NCBI GenBank assembly: GCA_964247055.1
Contig: OZ176051.1
Location: 8,990,001-9,054,000 of the forward strand
From: Paragordius varius
Taxonomy: Eukaryota; Nematomorpha
Direction of reading: 5' to 3'
Length of the DNA: 64,000 nt
Positions 1-11,120 of this stretch are shown here, one piece after another. Both the position numbers and the translations under genes were made by a program. Every line of letters starts with the position of its first letter. Position 1 is the first letter of the stretch. Under the pieces are notes generated by a model. It did no database searches. It was not told the origin of the DNA and was given only the letters and a program-made list of their open reading frames with translations.

Positions 1-1359
1 TTTTGCCAATGAATAATACCACGAAAGTAAGTGATTTTCTCGAAATAATTAGCACTTTTTTCGATAATAATGGTATATCTATGAAAAAATTGGTTTCAAT
101 CTGCACAGATGGCTGTCCCTCTATGACTGAAATAAACAAGGGATTTATTCCTCTTTTAAAAAAAATATAATTTGCAAAATATTTTCTTTCACTGCTTTAT
201 TCATCAAACTTGGTTTCGCGTGTAAAGGATAAATCACTCAATTCAGTAATTAAAACGGTTGTGGATATAGTTAACCACATCCGTGGCAGAGAATTTAACC
301 GCCGTAAATTCAAAAACCTTCTGAAAGATATCCACAGTCAGTTTGATGATATTCTTTAGTACAACTCTCTGAGATGGCTAAGCTAAAGCAAAGTATTAAA
401 TAGATTTTTTGTTTTAAGATATGATCTATTATTTATAAATCACAGAATGTTTGACGAGGAAATTAATAGTGATGAATGGTGTGTTTCATTAGCCTACTGA
501 CAGTACTTATAAACTTAGGATTTACAAGTCTTCAAGAGATCAAAATAATAACCCAATTGGCTAATCAAATATTTGCTTTTGAAGAATAAATAATATATAA
601 GATTTTATAAATTAAAAACTCCTATTTTTCCAACAATTAAAACAATTTATGAAGAAAATATGGAATACCGCGGAGATTAAAATAATGATAGATAATCATT
701 AACCTTTTTATCTAATGAGATGAAATTCATCAAGAATTAATATTAAAAATTACTTAACTCGTTGAAAATCCATGGCATATGGATATATCCAATATTAATC
801 AACTTGAGCATTTCGGTTTTGACCAGGCTCATTGAAGAATTCGTAGATTTCAAAAATGATTTCAATTTGTAGGTTATATTCAAAAATCGTAGAGAAAAAA
901 GATATGTAGAGATTTAGCAAGATGTGCCAAATATATATGGAAATATATAAAAATGTGCTCAAGTTGTCCTAACTGTTTTTCCCACAACTTACACGTGTGA
1001 GACGACATATAAAAAAAATGAAGTATGTCAAGAATATATACATAAATCGCTTAACCGATGATCATATGGATGACGTATTGAGATTGGCCTGTCATGAGGA
1101 CCAATTTTATCAAAAATTATTGGTTAATATAAAAAAATGTTATCAAAATATTTTAAATATTTATTTAAACTAAATGGTGCAAAACGAGTTTTTACCTAGA
1201 TTTATATGCGATCCGCAAAAAATTGTGCTGATTTAGAGTATAAATATGTGCATATGTGTCAAATAGCTATGGAATATTTACCATTATAAGGTTCATGGCC
1301 TTCGGAAAAAAAAATATATTTTATTTGGCCCGTCAAATTTTTTTGGGTAAGTACCACTG
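1..1359 (+). pseudogene. hAT transposase pseudogene, copy 1 (3' part, cut by window edge)
   Basis: Translated in pieces, the plus strand gives a ZBED/hAT-type transposase core with frameshifts and stops: near 90-150 it reads like 'KLVSICTDGCPSM', followed by 'NKGFIPLL'. Around 250-330 lies a block equivalent to the 'VNHIRGREFNRRKF' region. Around 1035-1110 is the hATC dimerisation stretch 'NRLTDDHMDDVLRLACH'. The element ends in GTACCACTG at 1359, matching hAT termini of the CAGTGGTAC type. A close relative lies on the minus strand at 57.4-59.6 kb. The 5' part is outside the window. The reading frame is broken repeatedly, so no active transposase is expected. Confidence 0.75.
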
Positions 1360-1739
1360 ATATACACGGTATTCAGTTTTAACAATTTTTAAAATTGTTG
1401 ATTACAAAAATATAGAAAAATTTCTTATATCTTTTCACTTAATATCATAAGAGTCATACATTATTATGGACAAGATTATATGTAGAAAAAAAATTTCCTA
1501 TCATTTTTTACTTTAGTCTGGGGGTTTAAAAAATCTTTTACACATACATTGTGCACAAAATTGGGTCGTATAAAATAAGATAAAAATATTTATTCTTATA
1601 GTTTAAAGTATAAGAACCTTCATGGTGCTTTTGGTTTTAGCATTACGAGTCATATAAGAAAAATATTATCAGCGGTAGTTTCTTCATATTTGAAATGGAT
1701 TTGCGCCTTTTTGCCAAATAAATTTTGGCGTGAAAACTA
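1360..1739. other. AT-rich interval with no recognised gene
   Basis: No coding potential is seen. The stretch near 1620-1645 (GGTGCTTTTGGTTTTAGC) belongs to a dispersed family that recurs near 34.85, 35.37, 51.85, 55.58 and 56.03 kb in either orientation. Confidence 0.5.
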
Positions 1740-3230
1740 AATGCTTTTAATATATCATTAATTTATATAAAAAACAATATTCAGAAATCGTGTCTTTAAG
1801 ACGTTTTTCCAAAAACGTGTTGAACCATTCGATTTCAAATATGATTTTTTTACTCATTTTCGATTGCGTCGAACATAGTCGGCTCGCTTTTTTAATTTAG
1901 GCCTTCTTTTTACCCGCTCCCCCCGTAAAATGCCACTCTTTTCAAAAAAAATCGAATTTATTTTTCGCCCAAGGTATGAGATCGTAAAAATTCAATAAGG
2001 ATTCCAGGTATTCCCTGTAAAAAGGCAAAAACTTTAGACGTGCGTTTCTTTTATATTCGTTGCTGGGTAAGGAGATACCCGCTAAAAAATAATCCGTCAT
2101 ATCGAAATAGCGTGCCTTTGGGGCCAAGTTTCAGAAAACCTATCAGGCGATATGAGTTCAATAGGTGCTTAAAATCATACCCAAGGCAAAGATTTAAGTC
2201 GAGCGGATTTTTTAATTAGCGGTTAAATAGGCTCTGGGTAGGGGGTTACCCGCGTAAAAATGCGTCACTATCAATACAGCATGTCTTTGGAGCTAAATTT
2301 CAGAAAACTCATGAGACTATGTGAGTTCAATAAGGTCCTAAAATATTTGTTATCTCTTAAATAACAAATATTTTCGTATAGGGGGTTATTTCTATGAGTC
2401 GCTAAGGAAAGTTTTACGCCCTGAAAAATTCGCCCCCATAGAACAATTTTTTAGTTTTGAAGCAATATTTCCAAGAACTTATAGGAACATATGGACATTA
2501 TAATTGCAGATATTTCCCATGTAAAGACAAAAATTTTGCCTGACGCTTTTTTATACCTGCCTCTGAGTAAGATACCCGCCAAAATCTGTGCCACTATATA
2601 GGAATTGCGTTGTTTTGGAATAATTAAAGAAAACATGGCTCATTTAAAGTTTGATATATTACCCGTAACTAGGCAAAAACTAAGGACAGGCCTTTTTTTA
2701 TTAGCCGTTAATTTGGGGCCTTTATGCCCTAAAAATACGCCATTATAACGATTATTTAGTGTTGGGGTATTTTTTCGAATAACCCATGAGACGATGGTCT
2801 CAAAGATGATTCCAAATATTTTCCCTATAAAGGCAAAAAATTTAACTTAGCGCTTTTTCCATATAGGCCTATGGATAGGGGTCCACCGGTTTAAACCTAG
2901 ACGCCATACAGAAATGGCGTTGCTTTGGAGCTAATTTTCAAAAAACTTAAGAAGCCATACGAGTTAATAAAGGCTTTAAATATTACCCATAAAAAGGTAA
3001 AAATTATAGTATAGCGGTTTTTCCGTTAGCCGTCAATTTAAGGCCTTTACACCAGTAAACATAATATGAGATCATAGCTATTAAATAATGTTTCAAAATA
3101 ATCACCATATATGGATCATTTTATTGATCCCTTTTTTCAAATAGCCCCCCCAGAAGTCCGAAGGACTTCCTCGGGCTGCGTAGCAGCACTAGATTTGCTA
3201 GTATATATATATATATATCATCAGGATATT
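1740..3230 (+). repeat. Degenerate ~160-bp tandem repeat with terminal double hairpin (HINE/Helentron-like?)
   Basis: From about 1940 to 3110 diverged units recur every ~150-170 bp. Each contains variants of 'ggagctaatttcagaaaact', 'gagttcaataagg', 'aaaggcaaaaattttag' and 'tagccgttaat'; anchors lie near 2119, 2290, 2451, 2616, 2764, 2926 and 3088. The 3' end (about 3148-3190) carries two perfect short hairpins, GAAGTCC-GAA-GGACTTC and GCTGC-GTA-GCAGC, followed by (TA)n. Related sequence with the same hairpins lies at 32.16-33.99 kb. Central minisatellites plus 3' hairpins recall DINE-1/HINE non-autonomous Helentrons. That assignment is inference: no transposase or RepHel is present. Confidence 0.55.
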
Positions 3231-3376
3231 TTTTCACAGTATATATAACTAGTACATCCATCTTTTTTTTGCAAACAATTTGCTTTAAAAAGATTTTTAT
3301 AAATTAACCCTACATTTTATATTTTTATAATTTCATGTTATTATATTTTTTGGATTTTTAGATTAAAATAGCACAC

Positions 3377-4897
3377 TGTTACACACTCCTTAGCGGATTC
3401 CGACATCCATGGCCACCGTCCTGCTGTCTATATCAACCAACACCTTTTGTGGTATCTAATGAGCGTTAGTATCGGGCACCTTAACCCAACGTTTGGTTCA
3501 TCTCACATCGCCAGTTCTGCTTACCAAAAATGGCTTACTAGGTATAAACATTCATAGCTCAGTCCAATCAAGCGACACAAGCTGCTTACCCATTTAAAGT
3601 TTGAGAATAGGTCGAGACCGTTTCGATCCCGAGACCTCTAATCATTCGCTTTACCGGATAAAACTGTTTTCCATTTACACCAGCTATCCTGAGGGAAACT
3701 TCGGAGAGCCAGCTACTAGATGGTTCAATTAATCTTTCGTCCCTATACCCAGGTTTGACGATCGATTTGCACATCAGAATCGCTTCGGACCTCCACCAGA
3801 GTTTTCTCTGGCTTCACCCTGCCCAGGCATAGTTCACCATCTTTCGGGTCCCAACATGTACGCTTTCTTTCCACCACATCATGATTGCTCCGATCATGGC
3901 AGAACGGAATTGCGACAGAATGTAAGAAACACACCGTTTCCTTCCTCAAGCTTGCGACAAGCTTTTTACTTTCGTTACACCCCCGGGTTTTAGAACTGAT
4001 ATACCCTCAGACTTGCGCACCTGTTAGACTCCTTGGTCCGTGTTTCAAGACGGGTCGGAAAAGCATTGATTTCCATGCTGCATACCTTGTTCTAGGATGC
4101 GTACCTTCCTATCACTTGGAAACAACAAGACGGGCGGTTTTTACACCGTTACCAACCTATTGTTTCTCACACACACAATTTATGACAGAAAGAACGCGAT
4201 ACAAGAGCAACTAAAACATAGTGTTCAACATCAATCACAGGAATAATAGTAACCACAGAAAAGGCTTGTGAAGTATAAAATAACATGCTCCCGCGCCAAC
4301 CCAGGATTAACATCCCGCAATTAGTAGCGACAACGACGTCACTTGAATACCATCCATGTCACATGCAAAACAGGCTTGGTTGGATAAGTAATAAATTACC
4401 AGTCTCTACACCAAACATATTTACATGCTTCCAATCAAGGATGTGAACAAGTGACTCCTTTCCAAGCTCTTCCGCTTACCTTTAAGCGGTTTCACGTACT
4501 ATTTAACTCTCTCTTCAAAGTTCTTTTCAACTTTCCCTCACGGTACTTGTGCGCTATCGGACTCGTGTTCATATTTAGTCTTAGATGGAGTTTACCACCC
4601 AATTTAGGCTGCAATCCCGAGCAACCCGACTCTAGGGAAAACAAATCGAACTTTGTGCACACCAACACGGGCCTTGCACCCTCTTTGGGTAGGAGCCGCT
4701 ATCAAACGGACGTAAGACATGCAACAAATCCCGAATAAAGTTTTCCTTCACGCCACATTTCTTGTCACTCGCATGAGTGAAAGATTCGGCGCTGGACTTA
4801 TTCCTATTTTACTCGCAGTTACTTTAGGAATCCTCGTTAGTTTCTTTTCCACCGCTTATTAATATGCTTAAATTCAGCGGGTGTAGGTCTAAAATCA
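3377..4897 (-). rRNA. 28S rRNA, 5' portion (truncated)
   Basis: On the minus strand this opens with the 28S start ('ACCCGCTGAATTTAAGCATA', complement near 4861-4890) directly after ITS2. It continues through conserved blocks to 'AAGGAGTGTGTAACA' at 3377-3391. Canonical 28S would continue with ACTCACCTGCCG; here it changes abruptly to unrelated AT-rich DNA. About 1.5 kb of 28S is present, so this copy cannot encode a full large-subunit rRNA. The start at 4897 is estimated from alignment by eye. Confidence 0.9.
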
Positions 4898-5343
4898 AAT
4901 AGCATGTACTATACAAAACACTAGCACGAGATATACGAGATATAGGGAACACGAAGGCCCCACAACGCAAGCCGGTAGCTAAAATACATAACGTGAAAAA
5001 ACATTATCAACATTTTTCAGCATACGCAAGCTATGCGTGTAGAGCTATCACGCATAACTCTCCCTTCAAAATGGTCTAGGAACCGGACATACAACATCAC
5101 AACCAACAAGAATATGGTGTAAACATTATTTGTTTCCCTCCCTCCAACACAAATAAGGGGCGACCATTCCTCCCACATATCTACCCCGTAGGCGCATCTA
5201 CGGAAGTAAAGGTATTTAACAAATCCTGCCTGCCCCAGCGATAAGACATACCTACCAATAGCTTCACACAAGCCGACAGGTATTCGCATTAACACATTTC
5301 ACAATAAAATATTGTGTACTTGTATACAAGTTGTATAAGATAA
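4898..5343 (-). other. Internal transcribed spacer 2 (ITS2)
   Basis: Non-conserved sequence of about 446 bp between the 5.8S 3' end and the 28S start, removed during rRNA maturation. Limits follow the flanking rRNAs. Confidence 0.8.
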
Positions 5344-5502
5344 CAAAGACCCTCAAAAGAACGAGGCCTAAAGTACAATCTCTAAGCCGCCATATGCATT
5401 CGAAATATCAATGTTCAGTGTGCCCTGCAATTCACACTAATTCTCGCATTTTGCCGCGTTCTTCATCGACAGACGAGCCAAGTGATCCACCGCTCAAAGA
5501 TA
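5344..5502 (-). rRNA. 5.8S rRNA
   Basis: The minus strand carries the near-invariant 5.8S blocks 'AGCGGTGGATCACTTGGCTC', 'GTCGATGAAGAACGC' and 'GTGAATTGCAG', ending with 'GAGGGTC'. Length is about 159 nt, normal for animals. End positions are placed by analogy to other metazoan 5.8S genes and may be off by a few bases. Confidence 0.93.
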
Positions 5503-5910
5503 TACATTAACACATTTTTCATGTTACAAACGTCAATATTATGAATGATACAACCCACACACACACAGCGATAGGCTCAATTCACGTGTATAATAAACGT
5601 TAAGTAATCACTACTTTTGACATGTTAGCAAAGATAAGAACTGAATTTATGACAAAACCAAACCGTGACATAAAAAAGAGCATTAGCCTTCAGCACATGA
5701 GAGGTTTAGATAAATGTGCTCACATATACCATGCACATATCTCACTCTCGGAACCCAAAACTTGGAGACGTACGATAAGTTTGTCAGCATAAATACACAG
5801 CATATTTACCGCAGTAATTATGCCGTATAACAAAAATATGCTAACACCACCCACATAAAGAAATGGTACAGAAACACACAAACATGTTTGAGTGAACTGT
5901 GTTAAAACGA
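5503..5910 (-). other. Internal transcribed spacer 1 (ITS1)
   Basis: About 408 bp of unconserved sequence between the 18S 3' end and the 5.8S start. No insertion or extra gene is visible. Confidence 0.8.
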
Positions 5911-6057
5911 TAATGATCCTTCCGCAAGTTCACCTACGGAAACCTTGTTCCAACTTTTACTTCCTCGAAATGACTGAGCTAGATCAATTTTCAGATTCAT
6001 TGCCTGACACCCGAAAGCATCAAATCAAGACCCGTCCAAAGACCTCACTAAATCATT

Positions 6058-6103
<46 letters not shown>

Positions 6104-6544
6104 ATCAACGCGAGCTTATGACTCGCGCTTACTGGGAATTCCTCGTTCAAGGAAAATAATTACAATTCCCTATCCCCATCACGAAAGCGTTTCAGCGGAT
6201 TACCCAGAAATCCTTTCGGACCAGGGAAATATCACGCTGATTCTTTCAGTGTAGCGCGCGTGCAGCCCCGGACATCTAAGGGCATCACAGACCTGTTATT
6301 GCTAAATCTGGTGCGACTGAAAATATCGTCGCTTATCCCTCTAAGAAGCTTCGCTGACGAAATACGTCAACGTTCTAGTAAGCAGGTTAGAGTCTCGTTT
6401 GTTATCGTAACCAGACAAATCACTCCACCAACTAAGAACGGCCATGCATCACCACCCACTGAATCGAGAAAGAGCTATCAATCTGTCAATCCTTACAGTG
6501 TCCTGGCCCGGTGAGTTTTCCCGTGTTGAGTCAAATTAAGCCGC

Positions 6545-6593
<49 letters not shown>

Positions 6594-6749
6594 TTTGCAA
6601 CCATACTTCCCCCGGAACCCAAAAACTTTCGTCGAGTCATATAAGAATACCACGACGGATCGCCGGTCGGCATCGTTTATGGTCAGAACTACGGCGGTAT
6701 CTGATTGCCTTCGAACCTCTGACTTTCGTTCTTGATTAATGAAAACATT

Positions 6750-6780
<31 letters not shown>

Positions 6781-7696
6781 GCGGCGGTCCAAGAATTTCA
6801 CCTCTAGAGCCACAGTACGGATGCCCCCGTCCGTTCCTCTTAATCATTACCTCGGATTCCGAAAACCAACAAAATACAACCGAGGTCCATTTCCATTATT
6901 CCATGCACAGATATTCGAGGCATCGAGCCTGCTTTGAGCACTCTAATTTTTTCAAAGTAAACGTTCCGTTTAACCAAAGACACCCGGTGAAGAGCAAGTA
7001 AGACAAGACGGATTGTAGGTCGGACAAGGAAACGATCGTAGCTAAGCGGGCTTCCTCCCGTTACCCGAGATCCAACTACGAGCTTTTTAACTGCAACAAC
7101 TTTAATATACGCTTTTGGAGCTGGAATTACCGCGGCTGCTGGCACCAGACTTGCCCTCCAATAGATCCTCGTTAAAGGATTTAAAGTGATCTCATTCCAA
7201 TTACAGGTTCTCGTAAGAGACCTGCATTGTTATTTATCGTCACTACCTCCCCGAACTGGGAGTGGGTAATTTGCGCGCCTGCTGCTTTCTTGGATGTGGT
7301 AGCCGTTTCTCAAGTTCCCTCTCCGGAATCGAACCCTGATTCTCCGTTACCCGTTACGACCATGGTAGGCATATAACCTACCATCGACAGTTGATAAGGC
7401 AGACATTTGAAAGATACGTCGCCGGTACAAGACCATGCGATCGGCAAAAAGTTTTCCGGAGTCACCAAAAACGGTTAGTTTTTGTTCTAATAAAAGCTAT
7501 CGAACCATACGATTCGATGTTTTAGCATGTATTAGCTCTAGAATTACCACAGTTATCCATGTAACATTGACAATCTAATAAACCATAACTGATTTAATGA
7601 GCCATTCGCGGTTTCACTTTGAGTAAGTTTATACTTAGACATGCATGGCTTAATCTTTGAGACAAGCATGTGACTACTGGCAGGATCAACCGGGTA
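5911..7696 (-). rRNA. 18S rRNA, complete
   Basis: Complete small-subunit rRNA gene on the minus strand. The 5' end reads 'TACCCGGTTGATCCTGCC' (from 7696) and the 3' end 'GGTGAACTTGCGGAAGGATC' finishing ATTA at 5911. Conserved landmarks in between include the complements of 'GCCGCGGTAATTCCAG', 'TTGACTCAACACGGGAAA' and 'GTACACACCGCCCGTC'. Length is about 1786 nt, normal for animals, and no large insertion is seen. The wording of the conserved core is metazoan in style. Every open frame within these coordinates on either strand is incidental. Confidence 0.96.
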
Positions 7697-8159
7697 TCTT
7701 TTACAGTTAAGACAGATAATACAATGCGATAACGTCAGATGAATGCGCGTTATAATGCATACGACGTCATTGAGAACAACTCCGACACACACCGTACATT
7801 GTATAAAATAATTTATACACCGTATCGTTGTAGCCAAATCTTTTAAGACATTAGCTACTTGGACTAAGCACAACACCACTTTATCACGATAAACAATACG
7901 TTTACCTTCGACATTAAAGTTTAAACGTCGAAAAGTTAAATGTAACACCCTTTTCCATCAACAATTAACTAGTTACCAAGGATTAGTTTAACCATGTAAT
8001 GCACTTTGGACTGTGTACCAATTAAACATCCCACAAACAACGACCATGAGTGTTAATAACTTTTATCCACTGCAATAACTAAGAAAACTCGTTTATGAGA
8101 TTTTGTTAGCATTGTCTCGGATTACAGTTAAAGTAAGTACCAACCAAACAATTTAAAGG

Positions 8160-8345
8160 AACCGGACATTGCCATTCCGCAGAACGGACAATACTTTACA
8201 GGGGATGGTGCCATTCCACAGAACGCACAAAACTTCACAGGGGATTAGATTCCGCAGAATGGACTCTTCAACCGAGAATCGTACTACTGTTAAAGTAAAT
8301 TTGTGTCTCGTTCCGCAGAACAGACACCCAAAACCGGGGAGAGGA
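8160..8345. repeat. Spacer repeat 'ccattccgcagaacgga'
   Basis: The phrase 'ATTCCGCAGAACGGACAA' and close variants recur with 'acttYacaggggat' near 8172, 8213 and 8247, with a fainter copy near 8310. Spacing is roughly 35-60 bp. It is a short degenerate tandem repeat in the 5' external spacer. Confidence 0.6.
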
Positions 8346-8549
8346 GATTATACACATTCATTACAAGCACAACACACACACATGCACACATTCAAAGACG
8401 CACAAGAGTCACAAAACACAAATACAACAATCACGCATCACACGCCATCATAAACACATCACAACAATTGAACATTTTCCATTATTCATTCTTAAGTCAG
8501 AACACTTTAACAACCGGTTCAAATGACAAAAAAGATGCAACCACGATTA

Positions 8550-8630
8550 CAATTCGACTGACGATTACAGTAAACCGACTGACGATTGGTGAAAATCGAC
8601 TGACGATTACCGTAAAACACCAGGACTGAC
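8550..8630. repeat. Spacer repeat 'cgactgacgattacngtaaa'
   Basis: Three tandem copies of CGACTGACGATT plus a short linker. The same core (CGACTGACGAT) heads the ~148-bp repeat downstream and appears inverted in the 9.5-10.0 kb array. Confidence 0.7.
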
Positions 8631-8879
8631 CCTTAGGGCAGAGACCGGAAGGCACGATTTGCGAACGCGGGGAAACGTTCTCGTACCTCCCACCGATGTT
8701 GGTTGCTCACACTTTACGCACAGTAACGATTTATTCACATCTTAATATGCGACTGATGACGGCTGAACTAACGCATATTTAACAACCAACATCTCCCCAC
8801 TTATGTAACGAATGTTAAAAAGTATTACGTCAAATTGCTTTTTTTTATTTCAAACTTTTTCTTGTTGAAAGACATTTAC

Positions 8880-9300
8880 TATGGTATATTAACGGTTGGA
8901 AAAGAGAAGAAATTTGGTTTGAACAAAATTTTATGTCAAAGGACCGCCTTTTCATGAATTTACCGCGACTGACGATGGCTGGAATTCTCATTTTTTATAC
9001 TTTTACCCTTTTCTTGTGAAATATCTTTTATTCTTGTAGATTATCAATTAGAAAAGAGATATATAGTTTAAATAAAATACCAGGGTAAATGACCGCTATT
9101 TGATCAATTTACTGCGACTGACAATGGCTAGAGTTTACATTTTTTAATTTTTAACTTTTTCTTGTGAAATATCCCTTATTATTGTAGATTATCAATTAGA
9201 AAAGAGATGTGTTATGGTAAAAATAGATCTGGTAATTGACCGCCTTTTGGATTAATTTACGGCGATTGACAATAGATAAAATGTATTCTAGTCTAACTAT
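8880..9300. repeat. ~148-bp spacer tandem repeat, three units
   Basis: Three diverged units share 'gaccgc.tttt', 'aatttac.gcgactgac.atggct', 'cttttctTGTGAAATATC' and 'gtagattatcaattagaaaagag'. The anchor GAYTGAC falls at about 8967, 9116 and 9264, a period of 148-149 bp. Such subrepeats are typical of animal rDNA spacers, where they can act as enhancers or promoter duplicates. That role is not shown here. Confidence 0.75.
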
Positions 9301-9469
9301 TGCTAACATTACATAATCATTTGACGGCATGTTTTTGTCCATCCAACCAGAAAAGTGTATCCATCTGAGTCAGTGTCGTCGCTAGGAACATTCTTATAAC
9401 ATATAGTACAACCCACATTCATTATAATGGTATCAAAGAGCGTCACTATAGTTGTATTGTCAGCCGGAT

Positions 9470-10015
9470 CCAAGTTTATACCTCGTCAGCCGCAAATTTT
9501 TATCGTCAGTCCTGAGTCCAGCCGTCGTCAGCCGGATACAGGCATTTATTATGCGTAGCTAGCCAGAAAAGGGTAAAGCTTTCCCAAGTCCTTATCTTAT
9601 CCATCGTCAGTCTTATACTATCCATCGTCAGCCGTAAACTATCCATCGTCACCGTAAACTATCCATCGTCAGTCGTGTAAGAGGCAAAAATTTTACAAGT
9701 CCCCAATTATATCCGTCGTCAGCCGTATACTATCCATCGTCAGCCGTATACTATCCATCGTCAGCCGTATAAGCCAATCCTATCCGTCGTCAGCCGTATA
9801 CTATCCATCGTCAGTCGTATAAGTGGCGAAAATTTTACAAGTCACCAATCCTATCCGTCGTCAGCCGTATACTATCCATCGTCAGCCGTATAAGTGGCGA
9901 AAATTTTACAAGTCCCCAATCCTATCCATCCTCAGCCGTATACTATCCATCGTCAGTCGTATAAGTGGCGAAAATTTTACAAGTCCCCAATCCTATCTGT
10001 CGTCAGTCGAAAAAA
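9470..10015. repeat. Spacer minisatellite 'tatccatcgtcagccgtatac' with 71-bp higher-order unit
   Basis: Many copies of a ~22-bp unit TATCCATCGTCAGCCGTATAC are arrayed. Part of the array is organised as a 71-bp higher-order repeat: 'AAGTGGCGAAAATTTTACAA' starts at 9821, 9892 and 9963, with an earlier variant near 9680. It sits immediately beyond the 3' end of 28S. The core GTCAGYCG is the reverse complement of the CGACTGAC core seen at 8.5-9.3 kb. Confidence 0.85.
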
Positions 10016-10030
10016 ACAGAAAAAAGAAAT

Positions 10031-10447
10031 ACAAACCTTCGATCGAGCGCTAACACTCAATAGATCGCAGTAAGGTGGCTTCTCTACTAAGTACATGACA
10101 CCGATCGTTACCTAAGTCGTTTACAAAGGATTTTACGCCCCTGCCATTATTAACTAATATTGGCTAATCGACCTGCGCATATACTCGATTGCACCGATCG
10201 CGTTTAACCTCTAACCAGAACGATACAGACCAGCTGTTCGTATGCTAGGTTAATCGACTACAGAGCGCGCCGAGATATCGTTACATATCTAGGTAGGATT
10301 CTGACTTAGAGGCGTTCAGTCATAATCCTTCAGATGGTAGCTTCGCACCGTCGGCTTTTCAGCCGGACGCCTGAACCAAATGTCTGAACCTGCGGTTCCT
10401 CTCGTACTGAACAGGATTACTATAGCAACAACGGGTTATCAGTAGGA

Positions 10448-10494
<47 letters not shown>

Positions 10495-10529
10495 ATTAGT
10501 GGGTGAACAGTCCAACGCTTGGTTAATTC

Positions 10530-10562
<33 letters not shown>

Positions 10563-10632
10563 AGATCAAAAAGCAACGTCGCTATGAACGCTTGGCTGCC
10601 ACAAGCCAGTTATCCCTGTGGTAATTCTGACA
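10031..10632 (-). rRNA. 28S rRNA, 3' portion (truncated)
   Basis: The minus strand carries the conserved 3' end of 28S, including 'TTACCACAGGGATAACTGGC', 'TAGCGACGTTGCTTTTTGAT', 'GAGACAGGTTAGTTTTA' and 'GAACGCCTCTAAGTCAGAAT', ending near 10031 after 'GATCGAAGGTTTGT'. Recognition is secure up to the complement of TGTCAG at 10632. The next ~110 bp (to ~10745) may be highly diverged rRNA or the 3' tail of the adjoining retroelement. The central part of 28S is absent, so this copy is also incomplete. Confidence 0.9.
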
Positions 10633-10871
10633 CAATCAGTCAAAAAACTTACGCCTCTCATGAAGCGGTTGCGATCCATTACAATCAGATACCACAATAC
10701 TAACTGTAACTTCCCAACCTGTCGATTATGAGAAGCGCTCACCTTTTTATATTGTTTTTGTAAATTTTATAATTATTTTTCATTCACACGCACGCAATAT
10801 ATGTATAGATATTTATAGAAAAGTTTTTGGTTTGCGCCCTCTCGACCGTAACGATTTTTAAGCTTCATCAT

Positions 10872-11114
10872 TTATGTCAAGGTTCCCTCTTCCCTCATCT
10901 TGATCCAGGCTCTTAGAGACATATCATGTTTCGAGTAAACATGATTTTCAATACCCTTGTAGGTGCCTGTTCGATGCCCACATCCTCCTATCGGACACAT
11001 GAACTCACCATCACATGTTTGAAGGCTTCCTTTCCACGTGGAGGAAGGTTTGCTGGGGTCTAAATTAGACCTGACTAAGACGGTTACTGATTTACCCTTC
11101 GGGGCTGGAATCAT
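10872..11114 (-). pseudogene. C-terminal extension of the retroelement ORF with a third C2H2 finger
   Basis: This reads in the same frame as the RT immediately beyond a TAG stop at 11121-11123, so it looks like the original C-terminus cut off by a nonsense mutation. It contains a third finger, 'CPIGGC' plus 'NHVYSKH', with the same C-x4-C...H spacing style as the two fingers upstream. It ends at a stop at 10872. Confidence 0.75.
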
Positions 11115-11120
11115 CGTTCC

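Larger units (their letters stand above)
7697..10030 (-). other. rDNA intergenic spacer / 5' external transcribed spacer
   Basis: This is the spacer between the 28S 3' end and the 18S 5' end of the same unit, transcribed or promoter-bearing on the minus strand. It holds several tandem-repeat blocks, annotated separately. No RNA polymerase I promoter can be located by eye. Long open frames here come from repeats. Confidence 0.8.

Noticed and set aside
3148..3190. Hammerhead ribozyme at the paired hairpins
   Set aside because: The conserved CUGAUGA and GAAA core is absent. Only simple stems are present.
7553..7948. 131-codon minus-strand frame and other frames at 3.6-7.2 kb
   Set aside because: They lie within or across rRNA genes and spacers. 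The open frames are by-products of conserved GC-richer rRNA sequence.
8169..8629. Two overlapping plus-strand frames in the rDNA spacer
   Set aside because: They consist of short tandem repeats in the 5' external spacer and have no protein-like conservation.
9470..10015. CRISPR-like array
   Set aside because: The repeats are directly abutting minisatellite units without unique spacers, in a eukaryotic rDNA spacer.
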